From a virus: a DNA stretch of 49,521 nucleotides. Below, piece after piece: positions 16,371 to 25,957 of the stretch. The DNA is taken from the IMG/VR virus record IMGVR_UViG_3300044796_000384, positions 1 through 49,521 of that record; one strand, written 5' to 3'. The notes under the pieces are model-generated. The model saw only the letters and a program-made list of their open reading frames with translations. It was not told the origin of the DNA and ran no database searches. A program made the position numbers and the translations under genes. Position 1 is the first letter of the stretch. Every line of letters begins with the position of its first letter.

Positions 16371-17158
16371 TGGATACAGCGCAATATTATAAGCATATAA
16401 GCGATCGCTCTAAACTATTTAATAAAATAGTTTTAATTTGTAAGGACTTGCTTCATTCGGCCGATAAAGCTGAAGAGGTCCGAAATTATGTCGATTCAAG
16501 AATATCATCATATAATCAAAATAAGTTTGATTTTGGTTATTTTCCGGCAGATAGTGACCTGGATATTCTTTTATCAAAAATAGATAAGTCTGTATTATTA
16601 AATACCGGATTGATATATTCTAATGATAATATCTTTCATAAAAGAAGTATATTAAATAATCATAACTTAATTATACCAATTAAAGATGATTATGGTAATA
16701 TAATCGCATTGGTTGGTCGTAATTCTGTATTTTCCAAGGATGAACAAAACAATACAGAGGAAATACAAAAGTATAAATATACGTATGGTTATAGCAAATC
16801 TTGTAATTTATACGGAATATATCAAGCTAAAAAAGCTATAAGAAACTCTAAAAAAGTAATACTGGTTGAAGGACAAATAGACTGCATATCTTGTCACGGG
16901 CACGGTCTGCATAACGTTGTTGCGCTTGGCGGCTCATCTATGAGTGATTATCAATTATTTTTATTGATGAAGCACGGTTGTAACAAGCTACATCTGCTAT
17001 TGGATAACGATGATGCGGGCAAAAAAGCAGAATCAAAGATAATAAATAAATATTCTAAATACATCTCTATAGAAAAGGTAGCATTGCCGCCAGAATATAA
17101 AGATATTGATGAATATTTACGTTTGAGTAATAACTATAATGCGCTAAATAACTTATAA
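16370..17158 (+). CDS. DnaG-type primase core (Toprim), no zinc domain
   Basis: A 262-residue protein matching the catalytic core of bacterial primase. An N-terminal basic part (residues 1-150) includes LIIPIKDDYGNIIALVGRN, the typical end of the DnaG N-terminal subdomain. The Toprim domain follows: VILVEGQIDCISCHGHGL with E167, the Gly-rich GGSSMSDYQ, and LLLDNDDAGKKA with D212 and D214. It is much shorter than DnaG (about 580) because it has no N-terminal zinc domain and no C-terminal helicase-binding domain. It would make RNA primers for the family C polymerase. A separate zinc-ribbon protein is encoded directly upstream. A Toprim nuclease or other role is less likely given the primase-type linker. 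Confidence 0.75.
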   Translation: MDTAQYYKHISDRSKLFNKIVLICKDLLHSADKAEEVRNYVDSRISSYNQNKFDFGYFPADSDLDILLSKIDKSVLLNTGLIYSNDNIFHKRSILNNHNLIIPIKDDYGNIIALVGRNSVFSKDEQNNTEEIQKYKYTYGYSKSCNLYGIYQAKKAIRNSKKVILVEGQIDCISCHGHGLHNVVALGGSSMSDYQLFLLMKHGCNKLHLLLDNDDAGKKAESKIINKYSKYISIEKVALPPEYKDIDEYLRLSNNYNALNNL

Positions 17159-17166
17159 AGGAAAAA

Positions 17167-17607
17167 ATGGCCAGAGATTTTACCACTAATAGATCTAAGT
17201 CATATCAGCACTTAATTGTTGAAAGTCTTTGCGCTCCAGAACTTCTAACAGAGTTTTCTGATTTTCAGTCAATAGGCGGGCTATTAAATCATCATAATTA
17301 CAATGAAGAGCTTTATGAATTGTATGAACAATTAAGACAAGCTTATTGGAAGATAATATATACACAATTGACTCCAAGGCAGAAGCAAGTGCTTAGACTA
17401 TGTGCTGACGGATATACACAAATAGAGATTGCTAAAAAATTGAATGTAAATCAAAGTTCGGTCACAAAATCAATAAATGGTAATTGTGATTATAGAAACG
17501 GGAGACGTGTTTACGGCGGATCGCGTCGCAAGCTTCGAAAAATAGCAGCAAAAGACATAGAAATACAGGCAATTCTGCATAGAATTGCTGAGATTCAAGA
17601 CGATTAA
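17167..17607 (+). CDS. Sigma-70 region 4-like HTH protein
   Basis: A 146-residue DNA-binding protein. Residues 68-102 match the sigma-70 region 4/LuxR helix-turn-helix: LTPRQKQVLRLCADGYTQIE and then IAKKLNVNQSSVTKSI. The first 65 residues have no region 2, so this is not a complete sigma factor. The C-terminal part is basic (GGSRRKLRKIAAKD). It could be a phage transcription regulator for later genes, an anti- or co-sigma protein, or a DNA-binding packaging protein. AAAGGA lies just before the ATG. It is the last gene of the DNA-metabolism block. The next 129 bases are AT-rich with no clear terminator. Confidence 0.6.
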   Translation: MARDFTTNRSKSYQHLIVESLCAPELLTEFSDFQSIGGLLNHHNYNEELYELYEQLRQAYWKIIYTQLTPRQKQVLRLCADGYTQIEIAKKLNVNQSSVTKSINGNCDYRNGRRVYGGSRRKLRKIAAKDIEIQAILHRIAEIQDD

Positions 17608-17736
17608 ATAGTATCAGGACGTGTTATGAGCTGGTGAAAGCAGATAAGAAAAAAATAAATAATATAACAGCACCTATGATTAAATCTGCATTCATTTAGC
17701 AAATGATTATGATACCATTCATATTTGGAGCATTTA

Positions 17737-18258
17737 ATGAGTAAATTATTGAACAAGTTTGAGGTCGATTATACCTCATTGAAAGGCGTTTTAACCAAAC
17801 GTAAAGTATATAAATTGGCCGATGTGCAAAGTAAAATATCCAAAATAGGGTTTGATGTTGTGCGTTTTGCCGATCCTATCGATAATATTGATGGTCTTTG
17901 GAAAATAGAACATATGGCTGATGGCGATTATATTGTCGCTATGTATGGTGAAGGCGAGTCTGAACAGGTTAAAAAAGCAAGCAAATCATATGATTGGAAT
18001 GTAATTGCCGATAAAGCCGGAAAAAATCTAAATCTTTTCTATAAAGGCGCTCCAATTGTTCGTATTGCTATGGCCTCATTAAATATGTCTGACTCTGATG
18101 CGAATGAAGTTGCCAGCTATCTTCCAGAAAAATTGGCATCAAATGACAAGCTTGTATCCGCGCTAATGCAAGAAATTGCACCGGAAGAACGTAAAGAGTT
18201 ATTGACAAAATACCCCGAGCTTGGCTGCGCTTTAACGTCGCCAAAGTCTAATAAATAA
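17737..18258 (+). CDS. Hypothetical protein, 173 aa
   Basis: A 173-residue protein with no recognised family. The start at 17737 has GGAG six bases upstream; an in-frame TTG twelve bases earlier overlaps that ribosome site and is rejected. The first 75 residues look alpha/beta, with LWKIEHMADGDYIVAMYGEG as a likely strand pair. The C-terminal half is helical (EVASYLPEKLASNDKLVSALMQEIAPEERKELL). It opens a new set of genes after the sigma-like protein and is followed within nine bases by a much larger unknown protein, so both may belong to the virion programme. Confidence 0.6.
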   Translation: MSKLLNKFEVDYTSLKGVLTKRKVYKLADVQSKISKIGFDVVRFADPIDNIDGLWKIEHMADGDYIVAMYGEGESEQVKKASKSYDWNVIADKAGKNLNLFYKGAPIVRIAMASLNMSDSDANEVASYLPEKLASNDKLVSALMQEIAPEERKELLTKYPELGCALTSPKSNK

Positions 18259-18267
18259 TGAGGATAT

Positions 18268-19923
18268 ATGGATTTTGATAGACTAAATGAATTAGTTACT
18301 AAAACCGCTAAAGCACTTTACAATGATGAAGAGTTCATTGTTGGTGTCCTTGCCGTTCGCGCTAATAAAGCGGCTCAAGTTTGTCCAACCGATCAAACTT
18401 TGGTTGGTATGGCTAATTTTTTGAGCAAAAGAGCAAATATATCATCTTTAATAACAAGAGCTGAATTAAAGGATGTCTATAATAAGCTATACGTTCCCAA
18501 TAATAAGTTTGCAAGCGTTTTTTCTGATGAGTTGGGAGAAAAAGAAACGATTCGTCCAAAAGCAACAATAGCACGAGATCCTAATGAAGGATCCTCATCT
18601 CTTGTTGATAGCGCTTATGCAAAACTTGCAGATCCTTTATTAAGCAACGCTTTATCAAATATTTTTGATAAAAATGCAACTCTTAAATTATATTCAAGCG
18701 CAACAGCAGAAAGTGCGCAAAAAAGCTGTGCATTTGAGCTTAATCGTTGCGGCACGCCAGCAAAAACCATAGATGTGGTTGCTGGTCAAGCTGACATTTT
18801 ACTTTGCCAAGCTACATATGAAACTCCAAAAGGTGTTTCGCGCCTATTGATTCCAGTGGAGATTAAACAGGAAAAAGCTTTATTGCCGACTATGTTTCTA
18901 AGCCAAGCGGGTTTTGTTGACTTACAATCAAATCTTATTAAAGAGCATTTAGTATCAACCGCAGGAAAATCATATAAGGTTGATGTTAAAAAAGTATTAG
19001 AAGTCTTAGCCTCTGCTAAAAATGGTGTTCTTGAGACTGTCAGTGAGGTAGAAAGAATAGTTATAAAAACAGCATCTGTGCGCGGCACTCCTTCATCACA
19101 CGATTCTAATGGTATATTATACCAGCAAATTGATAATCCAATTCTTGACGTGCAAGAAGTAAAATATGAACAACCGCAAGAAGTGCAGGATTTTGCAACA
19201 CGTTTGTCTTCATCGGCTGGCATTGCAGAGTTTACACTTGGTAAAAATGCCGTAAACCTTGGAAGATCGCTTGTATCAGGGTTACTTTCTAGATTTGGAT
19301 ATAAAAACGCACAAATAGCGGTAGCTAATAGTGATGAAAATACTATTGTTTATGCTGTTGCAATTGAGTCCGGTTCAGGTTTTAAGGTTCCTGTTAAGAT
19401 TGATAAGCGCGGTAATATGCAAGAACCAAATGTTGTTATAGCCAACGGTCAATTATGCGATTTTACCAGAAGTGGTATTTCAGAGCTATTATCAAAAGAA
19501 AGCGCGAAAGACACTCGTGCTGCTGTAATGGCTTCACCAATGTATGATCTCAAACCTGCTGAACTTATTGCTCAGATAAAAGAAGCTATGCAAACAGACA
19601 ATTATCATAAAGCCGAGGATGCATTAGATATATTAAAACTGTCAAATGATGATAAGGCTTTTAGAGTAGGATATGAATTATATACACAAGGTCTCGCTAC
19701 AAATAAGTCATTGACAAAAGAAGCGAGCGCCAAAGATCAACAGTGCTGTTCGAGACAATATAAAACAGCCAATAGTAAATATGTAATATGCGGTCATACT
19801 AATCTTCCAGTTCATAAAGTATATCAAGATAAAAACGGAGATTGTCAACCATTATATCGCAAAGATATGAGTGAAACCTCTTCTGGCGGTTCTTTCTTAC
19901 ATTCTCGAATCTACTTAGGATAA
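18268..19923 (+). CDS. Large hypothetical protein with Cys-rich C-terminus
   Basis: A 551-residue protein that I do not recognise. The N-terminal part is helical and Ala-rich. The middle has repeated alpha/beta stretches. Residues around 495-535 carry cysteines (CC, then VICGHTNLPVHKVYQDKNGDC) that could form a zinc knuckle. No signal peptide or transmembrane segment is visible. GAGG lies just before the ATG. Its size, composition and place before other large unknown genes suggest a virion structural component, but that is inference. Confidence 0.6.
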   Translation: MDFDRLNELVTKTAKALYNDEEFIVGVLAVRANKAAQVCPTDQTLVGMANFLSKRANISSLITRAELKDVYNKLYVPNNKFASVFSDELGEKETIRPKATIARDPNEGSSSLVDSAYAKLADPLLSNALSNIFDKNATLKLYSSATAESAQKSCAFELNRCGTPAKTIDVVAGQADILLCQATYETPKGVSRLLIPVEIKQEKALLPTMFLSQAGFVDLQSNLIKEHLVSTAGKSYKVDVKKVLEVLASAKNGVLETVSEVERIVIKTASVRGTPSSHDSNGILYQQIDNPILDVQEVKYEQPQEVQDFATRLSSSAGIAEFTLGKNAVNLGRSLVSGLLSRFGYKNAQIAVANSDENTIVYAVAIESGSGFKVPVKIDKRGNMQEPNVVIANGQLCDFTRSGISELLSKESAKDTRAAVMASPMYDLKPAELIAQIKEAMQTDNYHKAEDALDILKLSNDDKAFRVGYELYTQGLATNKSLTKEASAKDQQCCSRQYKTANSKYVICGHTNLPVHKVYQDKNGDCQPLYRKDMSETSSGGSFLHSRIYLG

Positions 19924-19927
19924 CCCA

Positions 19928-20737
19928 ATGATATCAAAAGAATCACAAGAAAAATATGACGATACAAATAAGCTTATTAGTTTAATTGACGATTTCTTAG
20001 TTTCTTATTCTCATAACCCATTTGATTATTGTGGTCACGTTTTTAATATCGCAAGAAAATCATATAATTCAGATCTGCGCAAAATAGCCAAAACATTTGA
20101 TGCCGAAATAGAGGCGTTTACAACAGAATTGATGAAAAAGTTTGTTGAGCATTTACGTCTATATAGAACAAGCTCTAAAACAGTTTTATCAGAGGACTCG
20201 CAAATATTAGAAATGATTGCCGTATATGCGCACGAGCTTGATAATTCAGGAGATCCGGAGCTTATTAAAGAAGCTTCTGTTCTTGATGAGATTCTTTTAA
20301 CTCTTGCGGCGCCTCGTGATGCAAAAGAAGTTTTTAAGGCATCCGAAGATAAAGAGATAGAAAAATTAAAACAAAAATATAGAAGCGAAGCTCGTGATAA
20401 AGCATATACGCTGCCAAAAGAACAGCTTGATGATGATATTAAAACGGCAGATGCAGCAAAGGCTATTAAAGATTCAATTAAAGAATATCGCCCGCTTGAA
20501 TCTGCATTAAGCACACGCACCTGTCCTGATCATCCTGGCGCACAAATGGCAAGAATTGCTGACAATATGTATCAATGCGAATTGGATAAGAAGATATATA
20601 ATTGGGATAGCGGATTTACAACAATGCGCGGCGATAAAGTTCCCGGCGGTAGCGTATCAAATCAAACACAAATGCTTGGAGACCGTGCTATGGAGCACAC
20701 AAGTTTTGATACAAGAGAATCCAAGCTTAACCCGTAG
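19928..20737 (+). CDS. Hypothetical protein with C-terminal zinc-binding segment
   Basis: A 269-residue protein. The first 180 residues are helical and charged. The C-terminal 70 residues contain a possible zinc ribbon (TCPDHPGAQMARIADNMYQC followed by ELDKKIYNW) and a Gly-rich tail. No enzyme signature was seen. It follows the previous gene by four bases with AGGA in front and stops ten bases before the next start. Its role is unknown; a structural or adaptor protein is most plausible. Confidence 0.55.
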   Translation: MISKESQEKYDDTNKLISLIDDFLVSYSHNPFDYCGHVFNIARKSYNSDLRKIAKTFDAEIEAFTTELMKKFVEHLRLYRTSSKTVLSEDSQILEMIAVYAHELDNSGDPELIKEASVLDEILLTLAAPRDAKEVFKASEDKEIEKLKQKYRSEARDKAYTLPKEQLDDDIKTADAAKAIKDSIKEYRPLESALSTRTCPDHPGAQMARIADNMYQCELDKKIYNWDSGFTTMRGDKVPGGSVSNQTQMLGDRAMEHTSFDTRESKLNP

Positions 20738-20747
20738 AAGGTTCTGT

Positions 20748-21485
20748 ATGGATTTTTCCAATATTTTAACACATCCTGATAAAGAAGAATTATTAAGCAA
20801 ATTACTTACAGGAACTGCTCCCAAAGAGATAAATCAATGGTTGAGGCTTAAATATTCGGACAAAGAACAAAAACATTTAATTATTTCTGTAAAATGCTTG
20901 CAAGATTTTGCTAAAAGCGAATATTCTTCTATTTACAATCAATATACGCAAGAAATTACAGAATCAATTCAACGTGGTCAGCCTATAGATAAAAAAGTAT
21001 CAGAGTCTTTACTAAATAATAAAACGTTCAAAGAGCGCTTAAGCGAACACGCCTTAAAAGAGATAGATGTTCGTGAGCGCTTTTTGTCTATTGATCTAAT
21101 CATAAGAGACAGAATAGAGCAAGTTTTTGATAAAATGCAAGAAAATCCGGGAGGCTGGAAAGGCGATTACGTCATATTAAAATGGATAGAACAATATCTG
21201 AATATGGTAGAGAAATATGATAGATCTCAAAATAATAAACCAGATCAGCTAATACAGCATAATTATACGGTTCAATACATTGATCGTCAAACGGCAGCAA
21301 TACAAAATGCATTTAAGAAAGTTCTTTCAAGAGTAGACCCAGAACTTGCCCTAATGCTTACAGCAGAAATATCAAGAGAATTATGCTCGATAGAAGCTCC
21401 GGTAGAAAATATTACACAAAGCGTTGATGATAGGTTAGTTGAGATTCAAAGCTTGGAACGGTCAATTAAAACTGGAGAATCTTAA
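20748..21485 (+). CDS. Hypothetical protein with HTH-like N-terminus
   Basis: A 245-residue mostly helical protein. The ATG at 20748 is chosen because AGAAGG precedes it; the open frame upstream overlaps the previous gene. Residues 22-50 (LTGTAPKEINQWLRLKYSD and on) could form a helix-turn-helix like those in small terminase subunits, but the match is weak. The rest shows long amphipathic helices (SLLNNKTFKERLSEHALKE, YVILKWIEQYLNMVEKYD). It overlaps the next start (TAATG). A small terminase or a head or neck component are both possible. Confidence 0.5.
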   Translation: MDFSNILTHPDKEELLSKLLTGTAPKEINQWLRLKYSDKEQKHLIISVKCLQDFAKSEYSSIYNQYTQEITESIQRGQPIDKKVSESLLNNKTFKERLSEHALKEIDVRERFLSIDLIIRDRIEQVFDKMQENPGGWKGDYVILKWIEQYLNMVEKYDRSQNNKPDQLIQHNYTVQYIDRQTAAIQNAFKKVLSRVDPELALMLTAEISRELCSIEAPVENITQSVDDRLVEIQSLERSIKTGES

Positions 21486-23338
21486 TGCCAATAACTTCAT
21501 ATCTTAATGAAAAGCTACAAGAGAGAATCTCTAAGATACCAGAACTAAGTGATGAGCTTATAAAAGACGCAATAAACATGTCTAATATCGGCATCAATTC
21601 TGATAAAGAATATAATAATTTTTCATTGATCTTAAAACAATCTGTTTTTTTATCAAAAAGCTTATCAGAAAAAAAATTATCATTAAATGATATTATCAGA
21701 TTTGCCAGTATAATTTATACGAATATTGAATCTTATCCGATAAATACCAATTCTAATTTTTACAAAGCTTCAATAAATGCGCTAAATAAAATGAATATAC
21801 CTATTAAAAAAACGGCATATCCACAGGGCAGCAGTAATTTAGATACAGAAAGTCCTCATAATTTACAAAAATGGATGCAAGCTATGAGAGATATTTACGC
21901 TATGGCGCAAACATCGCTTATTGATACGTCAAAAGCTTTTGATATAATAACTAATAAATGGAATAAAATGGAACGACAAGATTTTAAGCACTGGATGTCT
22001 TTTTATGAAGAAAATGCGCATAATAAATATAAAACAGCGCAGGCTTCTGATAAAATAGCCGTCGGGCAAGAAAAATATTATTCCGCAGGCCCTGGCGCTA
22101 TGATTCCAATGGATCACTTAAAAGCAAGATTGCCGTCTGGACCAAATATGCATCAATTTGAGCGAGGCGATATTGATGAACAGCTTGCTAAAAAACAAGA
22201 AGAATTGGCGCAAAAAGAAATTGTCAATAAAAAAATAAGATCTATTATTAGCAGGCTAAATGCAGCTGAACGTTTAGCAACAGACCCCGCCGTACAAAAA
22301 GACCTGCAACAGTGCTTAGATATTGGTGTTCCAAAATGGCTTGAAGAATTACAAAGAGTGAAAAGACTTGTGCAATTAGCTCCTATGCGCAGTGCTTCCT
22401 CTCCAATACTTGAAGATTTGATTATTAAACAATCAAACATTTTAAGAAAAAAAGGATATCCAAAAGCTGCAAATGAAATGGAGAAATTAGCGCAGCAGCC
22501 GCAAGCTCAACCAAATGCCGCTGGTCCAAATACGTCTCCTGGTAATACAGGCGCTGACGATGATAAAGCTATAAATGAGCTTATAGAAGGTATGAATACA
22601 GAACAAGACAGCGGTGACGTGCTTGATATTAAAGATACCGAAGATGATCCGTTAGCCTCTATTACGATAATAGCACAAGCTATTCCTGAAAATCAAGATA
22701 TTCCTACAGCTGTACAAGAAAAATCAACTCAAAGAGTTGGGCCCGAAATCAATGTTTCGGAAGACGATCCTATGGAAGAAGAAGCTGCTGCTGCAAGAAC
22801 AGTTGTTGATCCAAGAACAGATGATTTATTTGAGGCGGCATTATCAAATGTTAGCGTTCGTGATGTTATTGTCAGATTAGAAACAATAGCAAATATTTTT
22901 AGAACAAGAGAAATACCTAGACAATTAGCGCTTATCGATTTAATGCTAGATCGATTGAACTTGTCTGCATTTTTCCCGTCTTTGGCAGAAGCGTCAAGCA
23001 AAACTCTTGAATCAAATCAGTATGCGTTATCGCGTATTGAAGATATTATCTCTAAATTACGCGGCTCAGTTGATACGCCGAAAGAGCACGAGCTTGATTT
23101 AGTTGGAAGAGGAACGCCGTCACGGCCAGCGCCAGAGAACGTAAACCCAGAGAAAATGCGCGCAAATCTTTCAAAGCAAGATGAGCTTGATAAAGCAAGA
23201 AAAGAGCGCCGTCAAGCCGAAGAAGATGCTAAAGCAACAGAAACCTTAAATCAATCAGCTCCTGAAATAACAAATGTTCCGGAAGAGTTAGCTCAACCTG
23301 CAACAATAACTCCTCAACCAGCAAGACCTGTAAGATAA
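21485..23338 (+). CDS. Large putative virion protein with helical module
   Basis: A 617-residue protein, unrecognised overall. The N-terminal 200 residues are helical. A linker with Gly/Pro follows, then another helical region with SSPILEDLIIKQSNILRKKG and YPKAANEMEKLA (about 302-333). This matches the helical hairpin module found in several assembly-region proteins (44497-48070). Residues 340-440 are acidic and low complexity (Asp, Glu, Ala, Pro), and a helical domain and a Pro-rich tail end it. No catalytic motif was seen. This composition is usual for large phage structural or scaffolding proteins. Confidence 0.55.
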   Translation: MPITSYLNEKLQERISKIPELSDELIKDAINMSNIGINSDKEYNNFSLILKQSVFLSKSLSEKKLSLNDIIRFASIIYTNIESYPINTNSNFYKASINALNKMNIPIKKTAYPQGSSNLDTESPHNLQKWMQAMRDIYAMAQTSLIDTSKAFDIITNKWNKMERQDFKHWMSFYEENAHNKYKTAQASDKIAVGQEKYYSAGPGAMIPMDHLKARLPSGPNMHQFERGDIDEQLAKKQEELAQKEIVNKKIRSIISRLNAAERLATDPAVQKDLQQCLDIGVPKWLEELQRVKRLVQLAPMRSASSPILEDLIIKQSNILRKKGYPKAANEMEKLAQQPQAQPNAAGPNTSPGNTGADDDKAINELIEGMNTEQDSGDVLDIKDTEDDPLASITIIAQAIPENQDIPTAVQEKSTQRVGPEINVSEDDPMEEEAAAARTVVDPRTDDLFEAALSNVSVRDVIVRLETIANIFRTREIPRQLALIDLMLDRLNLSAFFPSLAEASSKTLESNQYALSRIEDIISKLRGSVDTPKEHELDLVGRGTPSRPAPENVNPEKMRANLSKQDELDKARKERRQAEEDAKATETLNQSAPEITNVPEELAQPATITPQPARPVR

Positions 23339-24094
23339 ATGAAATTAAGCGAATTATTAAATCTTATTGCGCAGATTGCTGATGAAAAAGGCATTTCTAC
23401 GCCTGCAATCTGCGGAGGAACTCCTCGTGATAAGGTTCTTGGTAAAATAAGTGAGCTTAATGATATTGATTTAACAACAGGAGACCAGGGTATTCATTAT
23501 TTAGCAAAAGAAATTGCTATTAAATTGAAAGTTCAGAAATCTAATTATCTCGTTATGCCTGACGGACATGCAAGGATTTTAATTGGCGGCCTTAAATTAG
23601 ATTTTTCAAGCAATTTTAATATTCCAAATATAGATGAAATATTAAAAAAGAAAAATATAATAAATGCTGATAGCATGCAAAAAGAGCTGTATAGTCGAGA
23701 CTTTACATGTAATACATTACTAATGAGTCTTGATATGAAGCATATTTATGATCCTACTGAATTGGCCATTGATGATATAAAGAAGAAAATTATTAAAACT
23801 TGTCTTTCTCCGGAGATAACATTAGGATATGATCATAAGCGTATCGTAAGAGTTATGTATATGGCAGCAAAACTTAATTTTAATATCGCTCCTGAAATAA
23901 TTGATTGGGTGCGTAAAAATCCAAATACGTTCTCAAATGTTCCACAGGATTATTTAGTAAAAAAACTAAATAAAGCCGTAGCATATGATAAAGAAGCTGT
24001 TATTAAATTGCTAACAGAGATGAATCTATGGCCTTATGTGCCACCAATTAAAGAATTACAACCGGCATTATTAAAAAACTTAACGGAGAAATAG
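23339..24094 (+). CDS. tRNA nucleotidyltransferase / poly(A) polymerase-like protein
   Basis: A 251-residue class II nucleotidyltransferase of the CCA-adding/poly(A) polymerase family. The head-domain signature is intact: ICGGTPRDKVLG at residues 24-35 (family pattern GGxxRD), then DIDLTTG with the metal-binding pair D42 and D44, and later RDFTCNTLL (R120, D121; family RDFTINAL) and HIYDP. The following helical region has KRIVRVMYMAAKLNF, matching the family RxxRxxRFA region. It is shorter than bacterial CCA enzymes (about 400), lacking much of the body and tail. It might repair host or phage tRNA ends or act on another RNA. It begins directly after the upstream stop within a run of structural-looking genes. 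Confidence 0.8.
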   Translation: MKLSELLNLIAQIADEKGISTPAICGGTPRDKVLGKISELNDIDLTTGDQGIHYLAKEIAIKLKVQKSNYLVMPDGHARILIGGLKLDFSSNFNIPNIDEILKKKNIINADSMQKELYSRDFTCNTLLMSLDMKHIYDPTELAIDDIKKKIIKTCLSPEITLGYDHKRIVRVMYMAAKLNFNIAPEIIDWVRKNPNTFSNVPQDYLVKKLNKAVAYDKEAVIKLLTEMNLWPYVPPIKELQPALLKNLTEK

Positions 24095-25957
24095 ATGAAA
24101 AATAAAACGGAAAGATTGGTCTTTTTTAAGAATTATGATTATGCTGGATCAAAAGATAAAGCTGGTCCAGGGGAAGATTTATATCAAAATATGGCCAAAT
24201 ACAAAAGCGTTAAAGATTTTCTTGATAAAAAACACAATCGTAAAAAAAGAAAAAAAGCTATTGCTGCCGTCGTTCTTGATCTTGGTAAAAAATTGGAACA
24301 AAAGAAAGAAAAAAGTGAGCTTGAAACTATTAAAGACCAGTTACAAAAAGCTTTACCGATAGAAGAGGAAAAAGAAGAATCGACAAAAGAAGACGAACTT
24401 GAAACAATGCGTCGGAAAAAGATGTTATCAGAAGTGCATAAGGCTACAAGTGTATGGCAACATAGATTTTCCGCCGTTCGTAAAGACAATAAAGGATTTT
24501 ATATATTAAAGTCAGATAATGAATCTGGATCTTTAATGCGCGTTGGTGATACGTTATCTGATGAAGCAATCAATATGTCACCATATTGGCAAATATTATC
24601 TATAAACGGTAATCGTATTGATCTTAAACCGATCGGATCGAATCCGTTTTTAACTGGTGTAGGCGCTGGCGGTGCTAAATTGACACAATATGACATAGAT
24701 GTATTTACAGGCACCAATGAACAAAAAAGACTAGAACACGCGCAAAAAAAACTGGAACAAGGCAATGCCACAATTGACGATGTAAAATATATGCTTGAAG
24801 GAACCGTTCCAACAAATATGGGGCCGAACGGCGCTCAAGGCGGATGGTATTCTGCTACTGATACGAGAGCAAATCGCGGTGGGCGCAAAGGATTAAAACC
24901 CGAACAAATAGTCTTAAAAGACGCAATTAAATTAAAAGAGTTAGGTTTTAATGTTCCCGTTAAAGCATTAAACGGCACATTATCGCCAGAGAAATGGAAT
25001 AGCTGGATTGATGGCAGTGGTGACTCAGAGGAGCGCTCATATGTTCCAAAAGATCTTGAAAAATATGTTGATTTTCATAAACGTATGACGGAAAAAGGAA
25101 AATATAGATACGATCAAGATTCGTTAGATGAATTAAAAATGTCAAATAATCTTAAAATATTCAATGAATATTGGGAAGGGGTAATTGGCGATTTTACATC
25201 GATGTCAAAAGAAGAGTTTAAGCTTAAACATCCGTATAAACCGGATAACTTAAAAAGTTTAATAGGAATATACGAGCGTTATAAAGAACAATTGGAAGAA
25301 AAAATAAAAGGTAATAGCGATTATCTTATTGAAGGTGAAGACTATTCTTCTGAACAAAGCGTATTAAAACATATATTTAATACAGAGCGCCGTGTCTCTA
25401 TAAGAAATACAATTAGACTAATCGAAATGAGTAAAGAGGATCCAAAATATATTAAATATTTGCACGATATGATTAAGCTTGGAGGTTCAGACTGGTTTGC
25501 AAACGAAAAAGTATTGAACTTTTTTAATTTAATTGATGACGTTGATGGATTAAAATTAGGAGCTGAACATCTTAAAGACCCAACAAATATAAGATATGCT
25601 CTTGGACATCTAATGCAACAAGGTGAAGCTGATTATGTAATCTCAAAAGCAGAGCAAAATGGTAAAGATATGGATCTTGAAGTGCTTGATAGCGTTCTCA
25701 ATAACATTAAAAAACACTATGAAGCAGATGAACGAAAGAAATATGGAAGAAATGATTGGGTAATAAATTATGCAAAAAGACATAATTTGTTTGATAAACT
25801 ATCAGAATCTGCAAATAGCAAAAGTCCGCATTGGAAAATTGATGATATCATTTCGACAATTTTACATTCATTCGGGCCCAATAATTTTTGGGAGCCGGGC
25901 GATAAAGAACTTGTGGAAAAATATCATCTGTTATATAACAAAGTGCGCGGAAAATAA
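24095..25957 (+). CDS. Large hypothetical protein with basic N-terminus
   Basis: A 620-residue protein without a recognised family. Residues 40-125 are highly charged, basic then mixed Lys/Glu, and probably coiled coil. A globular part (125-290) includes beta-type stretches, such as GSLMRVGDTLSD, and a Gly-rich loop FLTGVGAGGAKL. The remaining 330 residues are helical and charged, with regular helix-turn-helix lengths resembling an alpha-solenoid. GGAG precedes the ATG. It lies between the nucleotidyltransferase and the ART-like gene. A virion-packaged internal protein is one option. Confidence 0.55.
   Translation: MKNKTERLVFFKNYDYAGSKDKAGPGEDLYQNMAKYKSVKDFLDKKHNRKKRKKAIAAVVLDLGKKLEQKKEKSELETIKDQLQKALPIEEEKEESTKEDELETMRRKKMLSEVHKATSVWQHRFSAVRKDNKGFYILKSDNESGSLMRVGDTLSDEAINMSPYWQILSINGNRIDLKPIGSNPFLTGVGAGGAKLTQYDIDVFTGTNEQKRLEHAQKKLEQGNATIDDVKYMLEGTVPTNMGPNGAQGGWYSATDTRANRGGRKGLKPEQIVLKDAIKLKELGFNVPVKALNGTLSPEKWNSWIDGSGDSEERSYVPKDLEKYVDFHKRMTEKGKYRYDQDSLDELKMSNNLKIFNEYWEGVIGDFTSMSKEEFKLKHPYKPDNLKSLIGIYERYKEQLEEKIKGNSDYLIEGEDYSSEQSVLKHIFNTERRVSIRNTIRLIEMSKEDPKYIKYLHDMIKLGGSDWFANEKVLNFFNLIDDVDGLKLGAEHLKDPTNIRYALGHLMQQGEADYVISKAEQNGKDMDLEVLDSVLNNIKKHYEADERKKYGRNDWVINYAKRHNLFDKLSESANSKSPHWKIDDIISTILHSFGPNNFWEPGDKELVEKYHLLYNKVRGK

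Noticed and set aside
17608-17736. A tRNA or terminator in the gap after the sigma-like gene
   Set aside because: No cloverleaf and no GC-rich stem with a T-run could be formed; only AT-rich sequence is seen.
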